Assembly (NCBI RefSeq): GCF_016638705.1
Contig: NZ_CP067341.1
Coordinates: 561,501-625,500, forward strand
Reading direction: 5' to 3'
Length of the DNA: 64,000 nt
Source: Lysinibacillus agricola
GTDB taxonomy: Bacteria; Bacillota; Bacilli; Bacillales_A; Planococcaceae
This document shows positions 41,954 to 50,574 of this stretch, piece after piece; position 1 is the stretch's first letter, and the number at the start of each line of letters is the position of its first letter. The translations under genes were made by a program, and so were the position numbers. Under the pieces are notes generated by a model, which was not told where the DNA came from, did not search any database, and saw only the letters and a program-made list of their open reading frames with translations.

Positions 41954-42747
41954 TTTGTCCATATTGTCATGAACCGGCTGAGTTTATCAGTTCAAAGGAT
42001 TTTTATGGTACGAATTATCGTACCAACTTATATGTATGTAGACCATGTGATGCTAGGGTAGGTACGCATGGGCGGGGTAAAACACCACTTGGCACAATGG
42101 CAAACGCTGAATTGAGAGAACTACGTAAATTGTGTCATGCACGATTTGATGTACGGTGGAAGTTTGGAAAAGTAAGTCGTTCAAAAGCTTATGAACAGTT
42201 AGCCGATATGATGGGATTAACACGAGAAATGGCACATATCGGTATGTTTGATAAAGAACAATGTAAAAAATTATTATCACTATTACCAAAGGAGACAAAG
42301 AATATGAGTAACTTAGCAGCTATGGCTCAAAAATTATTAGCAGAGGGATTTGATCCTAAAACATCACCGGTAGATGATTATGAGGCATTACCGGAAGGTG
42401 GTTATGATGTTGTACTTTCAGAGGTACAATGGCGTGTAAATGATAAAGGTACAGAATGGTTACAACTAGACCTTGAAATTTTAAATGAAGGTTATGAAAA
42501 TCGTAAACATTTTGGAATGATCTTCTTCACCGAAAAAATGATGGAGCGTGCATTAAAACAAACGATGAAATGTGCATCGGCGCTTGATATTGAATTGGAT
42601 CCATCTGTATTCGGTTCACCTGAGACAGATTTAGTCAATGCATTTAAAGAAGCACTAGGTACCCAATGTGAAATGGATATTAAGCATTCTAAATCTAAAA
42701 ATGGTACATTTGTTAACTTTTCATTAAGTCAACCGGAGCCATTCTAA
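41950..42747 (+). CDS. Zinc-finger DUF3268 - DUF669 fusion protein
   Basis: This 265-residue frame joins two domains that are usually separate phage genes. Residues 1-115 have a zinc-finger (CPYCHEPAE...CRPCDARVGTH) followed by LREMAHIGMF-type helices, matching DUF3268. Residues 119-265 (MSNLAAMAQKLLAEGFDP...) match DUF669, often found near single-strand annealing genes. A good ribosome site (AAAGGAG, 42288-42294) and ATG at 42304 allow separate production of the second domain. No stop separates them. Confidence 0.75.
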   Translation: MICPYCHEPAEFISSKDFYGTNYRTNLYVCRPCDARVGTHGRGKTPLGTMANAELRELRKLCHARFDVRWKFGKVSRSKAYEQLADMMGLTREMAHIGMFDKEQCKKLLSLLPKETKNMSNLAAMAQKLLAEGFDPKTSPVDDYEALPEGGYDVVLSEVQWRVNDKGTEWLQLDLEILNEGYENRKHFGMIFFTEKMMERALKQTMKCASALDIELDPSVFGSPETDLVNAFKEALGTQCEMDIKHSKSKNGTFVNFSLSQPEPF

Positions 42748-42748
42748 T

Positions 42749-44467
42749 ATGTTCAAAGTGTATGATTTTGAGGTTTTCCCTAACGATTGGATGTGCGTCA
42801 TCCTAAATCTGGCCAACAATAGAATCATACGCATACACAACGATAAAGAGCGCCTACAAAGCGCTCTTTCTTCAAAAGATATTCTTGTTGGCTTCAATAA
42901 CTATCACTATGACGACATCATTTTATGGGCGATATTAACGGACCAGAATCCTTATGAAATTAGTAAACAAATTATAGACAGTACTTTTAGACGGAAAGTA
43001 AGTTGTGGTTTTCTTACCCTGGACGTGAAGCAAGAGCTTATAAATAAAGGACTTTCATTAAAAGAAGCAATGGCCAACTTAGGTATGAACATAATTGAAA
43101 CACCAGTAGATTTCCAACAAGAAGCATTGTCACCAGAGGAAGTTGAAACGGTTTTTAATTACTGTGAAAACGATGTAAGAGCAACCGGAGAAGCTTTTCA
43201 AAAACGTGAAGATTATTTCACCTCTAAATTTGAAATTATTGAGACTTTCAAATTACATCCATCTGATGTGAAAAAGACACGTGCAAATTTAGCATCTTCA
43301 GTATTGAAAGCATTCAAAATTAAGAGCCATAAGCGAGATCGATTAAAGCTCAGCTATGACAAGCGACTAAAAATAAATGAATTGCCAAAATCGGTTGTAG
43401 ATTTTTATAACAATATCCATATGTCCTATTTAGAAGGTGGATCCGTAACGGATTTAGAGAAACGACAATTTGAATACAAGCTTGCTGGATTAATTCATAC
43501 GTATGGCTTCGGTGGTTTGCATGCAGCTAAAGAAAATTATTTAGGAGAAGGGCATTTTCTTCACATCGATGCGAAGTCTTATTTTCCAACGTTAAAGATC
43601 AATAACGGCTTTATAAGTAGAGCTGCAAAGATGCCTGAAAGATACGAAAAGATATACCAGGAACGATTAAAGTATCAAGCTGCAGGGGAATCAAAAGAGG
43701 AAATATATAAGATATTACTTAATGCTGCAGTTGGTGCTTGCAAGTCAGAGTTCAATGCGCTATTTGATCCGCAACAATTTAACAATATCGTAGTAAATGG
43801 CCAATTAATTCTTACGCATTTGATTGTATTATTAGAGCCTTTCATAGAGCTCATTCAATCAAATACAGACGGCTTAATTGTTAAATATGAGGACAAGTCA
43901 TTCCGACCGATTATCGATGAGATCATTAATCGATTTAGTAAACACTATGAAATAACTTTCAAAGTAAACGAGATTAATAAAATCGCTCAACGTGATGCCA
44001 ATAATTATTGTGTACGCTATTCTGATGGGAAAATCGTAGCAAAAGGAATCATGAAAAACTTTGAAGGTGGTACCTGGGAACGGAATAGCTTATCAATTAT
44101 CGATACAGCCCTGGTCAATTACTACATGCATGATATACCCATTCAAAAAACGGTCATTAATATGTTTAAGAAAGATTTATCTGCTTTTCAATTGGTGGCT
44201 AAACAAGGGAAATTCGAGGGTTTGACTTGTGAGGTATTTGAGGATGGCCAAATGAAAATGAAACAGCTGCAGAAAGTAATTAGGATCTTTGCAACGAATG
44301 ACCCAAAGCGTGGTGGTGCTTATAAAGTGCGTGATGAAAAATACCAAAAGGTTTCTAATAGTCCAGAGCAAGTTATTGTGTGGAATGGTGATTTGAAGGA
44401 TTTTGAGAAACGAAAAATCGATTTGAATTGGTACGTAAAAATGATTCAAAAACAATTATTTGTATAG
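42749..44467 (+). CDS. Phage family-B-like DNA polymerase
   Basis: This 572-residue polymerase has an N-terminal 3'-5' exonuclease: VYDFEVF (Exo I), FNNYHYDDII (Exo II) and YCENDVRAT (Exo III). The palm follows with LHIDAKSYFPTL (motif A), LLNAAVGACKSEFNALF (motif B) and SNTDGLIVKYED (motif C). Motif C reads N-T-D-G where cellular family B enzymes have D-T-D-S; phages of this group commonly have it. It probably copies the phage genome with the D5-type primase-helicase encoded downstream. Confidence 0.88.
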   Translation: MFKVYDFEVFPNDWMCVILNLANNRIIRIHNDKERLQSALSSKDILVGFNNYHYDDIILWAILTDQNPYEISKQIIDSTFRRKVSCGFLTLDVKQELINKGLSLKEAMANLGMNIIETPVDFQQEALSPEEVETVFNYCENDVRATGEAFQKREDYFTSKFEIIETFKLHPSDVKKTRANLASSVLKAFKIKSHKRDRLKLSYDKRLKINELPKSVVDFYNNIHMSYLEGGSVTDLEKRQFEYKLAGLIHTYGFGGLHAAKENYLGEGHFLHIDAKSYFPTLKINNGFISRAAKMPERYEKIYQERLKYQAAGESKEEIYKILLNAAVGACKSEFNALFDPQQFNNIVVNGQLILTHLIVLLEPFIELIQSNTDGLIVKYEDKSFRPIIDEIINRFSKHYEITFKVNEINKIAQRDANNYCVRYSDGKIVAKGIMKNFEGGTWERNSLSIIDTALVNYYMHDIPIQKTVINMFKKDLSAFQLVAKQGKFEGLTCEVFEDGQMKMKQLQKVIRIFATNDPKRGGAYKVRDEKYQKVSNSPEQVIVWNGDLKDFEKRKIDLNWYVKMIQKQLFV

Positions 44468-44480
44468 GAGCGTGTTTCAA

Positions 44481-44858
44481 ATGACAACAGAAACAGTACA
44501 AACAAAAGACATTCAAATTAATGTGCTTTTTAAGAAAATGCAAAAGGACGATAAAAAAGAAGTTTTAATGTTTCATATCTTAACAGATGAAACGAAACAT
44601 GCTGCTGATTTATTAAGATTAACAGGTAAAATGACCATTTTAACAATTTCTGATGATGAGGGGCCCTATGAGCCGATTCAAGCTGAATTTGTGAACTTAC
44701 AACGTGACAATAAAAAGACTGTGCTCAAATTTAATGTAGCAACAGAGGATGTAGACCGAGTAAACGCTATTTATCCTGCAGCTGGTACGAATATTTCTTT
44801 ATTAATACAACCTCAACAAATGAGTATTGATGATCTTGAAACGGAGCATGAGGCGTAG
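44481..44858 (+). CDS. Phage protein after the DNA polymerase, unknown
   Basis: This 125-residue protein starts at 44481 behind TAGGAGCG. It looks like an all-beta domain (DIQINVLFKKMQKDDKKEVLMFHIL, then KTVLKFNVATEDVDRVNAIYPAAGTNISLLIQP) with an acidic tail. The position beside the polymerase would suit a single-strand-binding protein or processivity factor, but no motif proves it. Confidence 0.6.
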   Translation: MTTETVQTKDIQINVLFKKMQKDDKKEVLMFHILTDETKHAADLLRLTGKMTILTISDDEGPYEPIQAEFVNLQRDNKKTVLKFNVATEDVDRVNAIYPAAGTNISLLIQPQQMSIDDLETEHEA

Positions 44859-44880
44859 AGAGTGATTTCTTAAATAGAAA

Positions 44881-44925
44881 GAGCAATTCGAAGGGCTTCA
44901 AAAGTCCTGTGAATTGCCCTGTTTA
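44881..44925. terminator. Hairpin between convergent genes
   Basis: GAGCAATTC pairs with GAATTGCCC across about 21 bases; T-rich sequence follows on both strands. It separates the plus-strand replication genes from the minus-strand cargo gene. Confidence 0.5.
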
Positions 44926-44926
44926 A

Positions 44927-45766
44927 TTAATAATTATTAACTCTTGTGTTTTTAATAATAGATTCCTTGTAATTAGTTATTAAGTTTAAAATATATTCCA
45001 TATTTTCAATGGTTGGTACTATTCCGAAATTGTTAAGATGTTCGTTGAATGAACGTCTACTTATAATCTCTATTGGCTCATCATCTAAGTCATTAAAATC
45101 AGCGTAGATTTGTACTGCTTCTCTCATTTTCATTTTTAGATGTTTGTCATCATTAGAAACTCGTTTGGGAGAATTCGTTTTCAAGCTATTCACTTCTCGT
45201 CGAATACTTGAAATCTCATCTAGTATTAACTGTTGTACATCAGAAACAGGTGTTTGATTTAATGCTGGTACTTTGAATTCCCCAAAATTCCCTAGGAATG
45301 TAGAGTAAGTCGGATCATTTTTAGACTTTTTATAAGTTTGAATAACTGCATTAGCTAACTCAGCCTGAAATTTTACAATTCGATTAAATCGTAAATCTCT
45401 TGGGTAAGTTAAATGTTCAATGAGGCCAGTATCGAAAATAAAATCAGTTTTATCATCTTTTATAATAATTGTGGGCTTATCAAATGTTAGTCTCATACCT
45501 AATTCGAAAAGTACATTAGGATTTCTGCCACTTATATCACAAATAACAATATCTGCATTGTAAAGGTTCTGGACAATACGTTTATGAATAACGTCAATTT
45601 CTCCATCAGAGTTGCTTACAATATCTGTTTTAAATTTAAAATCAGCAACTTGTGATACTGCTTGTGTAATGATGCTTTTAACTTCTAACCAATGTTCCGC
45701 AGTATAGTCGAACATAGGAGCAATAGGCATAATAAGTCCACATTGTAATTCTGGATTTTTTTCCAA
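44927..45766 (-). CDS. Nucleoside deoxyribosyltransferase/TIR-like cargo protein
   Basis: This 279-residue protein has an N-terminal Rossmann-like domain. CGLIMPIAPMF starts the first strand; NADIVICDISG (70-80) and RNPNVLFELGMRL (81-93) give the Asp-Asn-Glu pattern of nucleoside 2-deoxyribosyltransferase-like enzymes, with Glu88 as the possible catalytic residue; KPTIIIKDD follows. Residues 165-279 form a separate, largely helical domain with a coiled coil (DEISSIRREVNSLK). Related folds, including TIR domains, cut NAD or nucleotides in phage defence. A TTG start behind AGAGGTGA and a weak own promoter (TTACAA and TATTAC) support independent expression. Defence is inferred. Confidence 0.65.
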   Translation of the reverse strand: MEKNPELQCGLIMPIAPMFDYTAEHWLEVKSIITQAVSQVADFKFKTDIVSNSDGEIDVIHKRIVQNLYNADIVICDISGRNPNVLFELGMRLTFDKPTIIIKDDKTDFIFDTGLIEHLTYPRDLRFNRIVKFQAELANAVIQTYKKSKNDPTYSTFLGNFGEFKVPALNQTPVSDVQQLILDEISSIRREVNSLKTNSPKRVSNDDKHLKMKMREAVQIYADFNDLDDEPIEIISRRSFNEHLNNFGIVPTIENMEYILNLITNYKESIIKNTRVNNY

Positions 45767-45863
45767 TCTATTTCACCTCTAAAAAATATTGTAATAAATT
45801 TATTTTAATAGAGTTGTAACTTAAATGAAAGTTTTAAATGGAAAAGAAAGGAGGTGCTACGGT

Positions 45864-47765
45864 TTGAAGTCTACAATAAAGCCATTGCGCTATATCGAGC
45901 TAGAAGAAAAGAAGCCGAAACACTCATTCGACATATTTTCTACGGACCACAAAAATTATAAAGGTGCTGGTGTCATATTAACAAAAGATATAGTGGTTGT
46001 GGATTTTGATACACGCTCAGATGCAGCTGAATATATCTATTCTGTATATCCATCATTACGTGTTGAAACAAATCGAGGGTTTCACCTTTGGTATAAACGT
46101 CCAAAGGCTGAGGGAATGACCACACCAATCAAAAACTATACAGATAAAACAACGGTGGCCGGATTAAAGGTCGATTATAAAACAGGCACGCGCTCACAAG
46201 CTACGATTAAGCAAAATGGCAAACTTCGACCAATGGAAAATGCTCATTATCTTGAAGATGTGAGTACATTACCAGAGCTTCCTTTGCTCTTGTATCCTTC
46301 TAAATTAAAACATAATTTACTAGGCATTAAAGAAGGGCAAGGGCGCAATAGTGCAATATATAGTCATTTGCTCACAACGCTAGAACAGTATGGCACCGAT
46401 ATGATCGACAACGAAACGCTGCAGGTACTTGCAACCTTTATCAATACCAAAGTATTTGCTGAAGCAATGGACGATGACGAGCTTAATAATACTATCAAGT
46501 CAGTGTTAGATAAAAAGCCAGCACCTAGTTCACAACAATGGCTAAATCCAAAAGACATGGTCATGACTAGTGAAGTATTGGCTAAACGTTTGGATCTTCA
46601 TTATTACAACAATCAAATTTATTTTAAGCAGCTGGACCGTTACATTAGCGATTCCAACAAACTACTGCGTGAAATAGACAAGAATATTAAATTAAAGCCA
46701 GCTCAACATAAGCAGCTACTTGAACTATTTAAAATTAAATCTAATGTTGTAGAGGATAACGATTTTGTTATTCAGCTGCCTAACGGTGTGATTATCGATG
46801 ATGGTGATCCAATAATAATCGATGCAGGCTTTACACCGTATTATTTAGATGTTCAATACGATGAAGAAGCTTATGACGAACATGTTGATGCTTTCTTAGA
46901 TTTCTTCACTTGTAATCGAAAAGATTTAAGATACGTGATTGAAGAAATGTTTGGCCATATTTTAATGACCAAAGGCTTTCCACACAAAGTATTCTTTTAC
47001 AAGTCGGAAAAAGGGAACAATGGTAAGTCAACGTTATTAAAAATGTTAACTGCATTTACCAACGGTCTTGAGACAAACGTGCCTTTAGATAAATTTGATG
47101 ATGATACAGCCGTATACGGCATGTCCGGTAAATTAATGAACATCGCCGATGATATTGATGCTTCATACCTGGACAAGTCGGCCAATTTCAAAACACTTGC
47201 ATCTGGTGATCCAGTTATGTTGCGACCAATCTATTCAAGCCCAATTACCATACGTTCAAAGGCAACACTTATTTTTACATGTAACAAAATGCCACAATTC
47301 AAAGATAAATCGGGTGGTATTGGTCGGCGTTTAGTTGTGATTCCTTGTGATGCTGAGGTTAAAGTTATTGATGAAAATTTAGATGAAAAACTTTCGAGTG
47401 ATACAGCTAAGTCTTACATATTAAAGCTAGCACTCGAAGGAATTAAGAGAATACGCCAGAACGGAAACAAACTATCTGATTCAGCCACAATTGAACAGCA
47501 AACCATTGAATACTTTATTCAATCCGATAGTGCTCTTTCATTCTTGCATTATTATAGTGATGAAATTGAAGATAAAAGAACCAGGGATGTCTACGCAATG
47601 TACGTGGCTTACTGTGAAGATGAGGGGCATAAACCCGCTGGAAGTACCGAGTTCGGTCGTCGTATGAAGAAGGAAGGTTGGGAATCAAGGGTTGTAAAAG
47701 TTATGGGCAATTCCGTACGAGTTTATAAAAAGGTTACGGATGAGGCAACAGATGAAGGTATATAA
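45864..47765 (+). CDS. Primase-polymerase/D5-type helicase
   Basis: This 633-residue replication protein has an N-terminal primase-polymerase-like domain (residues 1-170, with GVILTKDIVVVDFDTRSDA and FHLWYKRP). A C-terminal superfamily 3 helicase (about 330-560) follows, with Walker A KSEKGNNGKSTLLK, Walker B GKLMNIADDID, and TLIFTCNKMPQFKDKSGGIGRRLVVIPCD (sensor and arginine finger). A winged-helix end follows. It should recognise and open the origin next to it and lay primers. TTG 45864 is chosen over ATG 45825 because AAAGGAGGTG is spaced for it. Confidence 0.88.
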   Translation: MKSTIKPLRYIELEEKKPKHSFDIFSTDHKNYKGAGVILTKDIVVVDFDTRSDAAEYIYSVYPSLRVETNRGFHLWYKRPKAEGMTTPIKNYTDKTTVAGLKVDYKTGTRSQATIKQNGKLRPMENAHYLEDVSTLPELPLLLYPSKLKHNLLGIKEGQGRNSAIYSHLLTTLEQYGTDMIDNETLQVLATFINTKVFAEAMDDDELNNTIKSVLDKKPAPSSQQWLNPKDMVMTSEVLAKRLDLHYYNNQIYFKQLDRYISDSNKLLREIDKNIKLKPAQHKQLLELFKIKSNVVEDNDFVIQLPNGVIIDDGDPIIIDAGFTPYYLDVQYDEEAYDEHVDAFLDFFTCNRKDLRYVIEEMFGHILMTKGFPHKVFFYKSEKGNNGKSTLLKMLTAFTNGLETNVPLDKFDDDTAVYGMSGKLMNIADDIDASYLDKSANFKTLASGDPVMLRPIYSSPITIRSKATLIFTCNKMPQFKDKSGGIGRRLVVIPCDAEVKVIDENLDEKLSSDTAKSYILKLALEGIKRIRQNGNKLSDSATIEQQTIEYFIQSDSALSFLHYYSDEIEDKRTRDVYAMYVAYCEDEGHKPAGSTEFGRRMKKEGWESRVVKVMGNSVRVYKKVTDEATDEGI

Positions 47766-48108
47766 CTGTAACCATCTTAAAAGCCTATTTTATCAAGGGT
47801 TTAGAATGATATTCATATGAAGAATGGTTACAGATAAAAAAATACATCTGTAACCTCTACAAACCCTTAATATATATATATTTATATATATATTTATTTT
47901 TTTGTTACAGATAAATAATAGATATAAGTATATAAAAAATAAATAAAAGAAAAAAAGAAAGAAATAGAAAAATATATAAAGAAAAAACGCTTAAAAATCT
48001 GTATATCTGTAACCAGAGAGTTTGAAGCGTTGATATATCAATGTTTTTAGGGTTACAAACATCCTGTAACTGCTTGTATCTATATTTGTAACCAAATTAA
48101 TAAGGTAG
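47766..48108. promoter_or_regulatory. Probable phage replication origin
   Basis: The 343-base gap contains at least eight copies of a GTTACAG/CTGTAAC motif, at about 47766, 47826, 47846, 47904, 48005, 48051, 48064 and 48086, in both orientations. GGTTACAGAT at 47826 and ATCTGTAACC at 47846 form a perfect inverted repeat, and AAGGGTTT (47795) with AAACCCTT (47861) encloses it. Between them lies 100 bases of nearly pure A/T (47868-47990). Iterons beside an AT-rich unwinding stretch, right after the primase-helicase, is the layout of a phage origin. Confidence 0.7.
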
Positions 48109-48117
48109 GTGCTGCAC

Positions 48118-48516
48118 ATGTACGAATGGTTGAAGGATTATCGAAAGCTTGAAGAACAAATTACTTACCTTGAATACAATCTCGATAAAACAAAGCGTGA
48201 ATTATCACGTTGGGAAAATGTAAATGATTTAGGTAAGTACAAGCTAGAAGCTGAATCATTGGGTGCAAATGTAGAAGTAAAAATCGAAGCAATCGAATAT
48301 GAATTGGCTCATAAATTAAATGATCTTTATGATTTGAAAAACCTTATTAGCACATTCGAAGGGCTTGAATATAAAATACTTTATCGTAAGCATGTGGAAG
48401 GTAAGACACTTGAAACAATTGCTAGTGAATTAAATTACAGCACAAACTATATTAAGATGAAACACGCTAACATTATGCGTATGATGCAATATGCTGAAAA
48501 AGTATCATCTAAGTAA
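48118..48516 (+). CDS. Sigma-70-region-4-like late regulator
   Basis: This 132-residue protein has a coiled coil (about residues 8-60) and a C-terminal helix-turn-helix: FEGLEYKILYRKHVEGKTLETIASELNYSTNYIKMKHANIM, like region 4 of sigma factors and the ArpU/RinA-type late activators of Gram-positive phages. Position before the packaging genes agrees. ATG 48118 follows AGGTAGGTG. It probably turns on the late operon. Confidence 0.8.
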   Translation: MYEWLKDYRKLEEQITYLEYNLDKTKRELSRWENVNDLGKYKLEAESLGANVEVKIEAIEYELAHKLNDLYDLKNLISTFEGLEYKILYRKHVEGKTLETIASELNYSTNYIKMKHANIMRMMQYAEKVSSK

Positions 48517-48638
48517 TGTATTAAAATAGTACCTTACCATGTAGTGGCTGAATCTATTGAAAATCCGTTATATGATAGTAGTATCAAAAAGCGCACGGAA
48601 ATGCGTTAACAAAATTGCCTTACAAGTAGTACGGTCTT

Positions 48639-48668
48639 TTGTTATTTTGTAAATATTTAATGTATAAT
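48639..48668 (+). promoter_or_regulatory. Promoter of the 207-residue gene
   Basis: TTGTTA (48639-48644) and TATAAT (48663-48668) are 18 bases apart, about 66 bases before the ATG of the next gene. The rest of 48517-48734 shows nothing else I can name. Confidence 0.65.
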
Positions 48669-48734
48669 ATTCCCTTAGAACGAATGTTTGTGTTATTGTG
48701 AATTTAACAAATATTTTATAGGGAGTGGCGAGAT

Positions 48735-49358
48735 ATGGATTATGATCTACAAATTGCACAGAAAGTAAATGAGAAGGCAAAATTAATAGGAGATATGGAA
48801 ATAAAAAAAGAGTGTTTTCTCGACGAGCTTACGAAATTTACAATCAGGTGGTTTGACGAAACAACTTTATCCACTGTAAAAAAAGATGGAGAAAAATTTG
48901 CTGCATTGGGTGATGAAAAAGCCAAGGAACTTAAAAGAGAAATAGAAAAACTCATAGAAAGAAGCTCCGAACTTGTCAGTGAATATATGGAAAAAGAAAA
49001 TATTTGGTGGCATGAAAAAGAAGATAGTTCACTGTATTACCCGCAAAACAATAGATTGCTAGAAAAACAGGAAAATGCAATAAGAATAATGTTAGGTGAA
49101 CTAGGGAAAATTTTAATCAAATACAAGATTGTAGATGCTTCTGCTATATATACAAGAGATTATTCCGGAGGCTGGAATTATGATGGTCAACGTAGATTAA
49201 AATATGCTTACGGTATTACTTTTACAGAAGAACTTTATAAAATTAATAATGAGTATATTAAATTAATTGAACAAGCACAATCTATTAATAACCGAATTAA
49301 ATATTTACAAGAACAAAGAAAAAGCGAAAATGTAGGAGAATGGTGGCAATCGCTATAA
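48735..49358 (+). CDS. Independently transcribed prophage cargo gene, unknown
   Basis: This 207-residue, mostly helical protein has long charged heptad stretches (near 5-35, 55-85 and 175-200) and a central aromatic segment (ENIWWHEKEDSSLYYPQNNRLLEKQ; TRDYSGGWNYDGQRRLKYAYG). GGGAGTGG precedes the ATG. It has its own sigma-A promoter and terminator and a lower GC than the late genes, so it is likely expressed in the lysogen. I do not recognise it; superinfection exclusion or defence is one possible role. Confidence 0.6.
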   Translation: MDYDLQIAQKVNEKAKLIGDMEIKKECFLDELTKFTIRWFDETTLSTVKKDGEKFAALGDEKAKELKREIEKLIERSSELVSEYMEKENIWWHEKEDSSLYYPQNNRLLEKQENAIRIMLGELGKILIKYKIVDASAIYTRDYSGGWNYDGQRRLKYAYGITFTEELYKINNEYIKLIEQAQSINNRIKYLQEQRKSENVGEWWQSL

Positions 49359-49367
49359 TTATGAATA

Positions 49368-49402
49368 AAAGGTCTACGTCTATTCAGATGTAGGCTTTTT
49401 AT
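49368..49402 (+). terminator. Terminator of the cargo gene
   Basis: AAGGTCTACGTCT pairs (with a bulge and a G-T pair) with AGATGTAGGCTT across four bases; TTTTTATT follows. Confidence 0.75.
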
Positions 49403-49427
49403 TATGCATATGAAAGGGTGTGACACG

Positions 49428-49817
49428 ATGCTAAAGAGTTGTGCATATTGTGGTGGCATACATAAGCATGGGCAACGGTGTCCATCTAAGCCAGCAGCTA
49501 CAAAGAAGACTACATACATTGATAGATTCAGGTGGTCCAGAGCATGGAAGAGTAAGCGTGCATACATAGCTGACCGTGACAAACATCTATGCCAGGTGTG
49601 CTTACGTAACCTACACAATACACAGATACAATATAACTTCATAGACTTAGAGGTACATCATATAGAACCTATAGCAGATGCATGGGATAAGAGACTGGAT
49701 GATGACAACCTAATCTCTCTTTGTCGTTATCATCATGAGCTTGCCGAGAAAGGTTTAATAACAAAAGATAAATTAAAAAATATAATTCGTGAGAGTACCC
49801 CCGGGGTTTTGGATTAA
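49428..49817 (+). CDS. HNH endonuclease next to the terminase
   Basis: This 129-residue HNH nuclease has a Cys motif at the start (CAYCGG...QRC), a second in HLCQVCL, and the HNH core DLEVHHIEPI with DDNLISLCRYHHELAEK. HNH proteins at this place in HK97-like phages assist terminase in cutting DNA at packaging. ATG 49428 follows AAAGGGTG; the earlier ATG at 49404 overlaps the upstream terminator. Confidence 0.9.
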   Translation: MLKSCAYCGGIHKHGQRCPSKPAATKKTTYIDRFRWSRAWKSKRAYIADRDKHLCQVCLRNLHNTQIQYNFIDLEVHHIEPIADAWDKRLDDDNLISLCRYHHELAEKGLITKDKLKNIIRESTPGVLD

Positions 49818-49901
49818 AAATATCGAAATTACGGTACACCGACTGCCCCCATTTATTCAAAAAAAATTCCCTAAATGAAAATTTTTAAGGAGGTCGAATT
49901 G

Positions 49902-50060
49902 ATGTTTTGGGTATCAAAATTATTTTACTATTTTCAAAAAAAATATACCGAATACTTTAAGTTAAATGACGGCAATCATAAACAGTGTATTCGGTGTAAT
50001 GAAATTATTTTAGTAAAAGATAATTATTGTCTTTATTGCGGTAATCCTAACCCCAAATAG
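49902..50060 (+). CDS. Small zinc-ribbon protein
   Basis: This 52-residue protein has an aromatic, basic N-terminus (FWVSKLFYYFQKKY) and a zinc-ribbon with two CxxC knuckles (CIRCNEII, CLYCGNPNP). AAGGAGGT precedes the ATG. It overlaps the convergent DUF2321-like gene by 14 bases. Unknown function. Confidence 0.6.
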   Translation: MFWVSKLFYYFQKKYTEYFKLNDGNHKQCIRCNEIILVKDNYCLYCGNPNPK

Positions 50061-50520
50061 ATTTCTTTACAGTTTCACTAACTACATCTACAAGAATATT
50101 TTTAAGCCCATCTTTTATGTATGATTGGGTTTTATCAATATATTTCTTATATTTTGCGATAGCTACTGGTGTAGAAGGTTTTTCAACTAATAAATCAGGT
50201 AAAGCTAATTTAATAGTTTCTTTATGGTCATCGGGTAAATCTTCATCAAGAGCAAGTAACTCAATAGCATTTTCTATTACCCTTGAGGTCCATGGATATT
50301 GCAAGCCGCAATTATGACAATATGCGGGTCTCTTATATTTACTGGCTAAATCTAGGACACCAGGGACAATATATTTACCCTGAATTGAAGCGTTACAAGA
50401 TTCACAATTTGAAATTGTAGTTTCACCGCAAGTCTTACAATGCTTTGTATAGTTAGATGAACGACTTGAAGAAACATGACCATTTAAACAAATTGTAGCA
50501 TTATCATAGTATCCACTCAT
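50047..50520 (-). CDS. DUF2321-like zinc-ribbon protein, opposite strand
   Basis: This 157-residue protein has CLNGHVSSS, CKTCGETTISNCESCNA and YCHNCGLQYPWT, four Cys pairs or half-pairs forming two zinc ribbons, the pattern of the DUF2321 family. The C-terminal 85 residues are helical (ENAIELLALDEDLPDDHKETIKLALPDLL; KYIDKTQSYIKDGLKNILVDVV) and may interact with a partner or membrane. It is on the strand opposite to the late genes and overlaps the preceding zinc-ribbon gene. A cargo role is inferred. Confidence 0.75.
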   Translation of the reverse strand: MSGYYDNATICLNGHVSSSRSSNYTKHCKTCGETTISNCESCNASIQGKYIVPGVLDLASKYKRPAYCHNCGLQYPWTSRVIENAIELLALDEDLPDDHKETIKLALPDLLVEKPSTPVAIAKYKKYIDKTQSYIKDGLKNILVDVVSETVKKSIWG

Positions 50521-50574
50521 TTATATCACCTCCTTTTAGGTGATTATATCAAATATTTTAAGGAGGTGAGGAAA

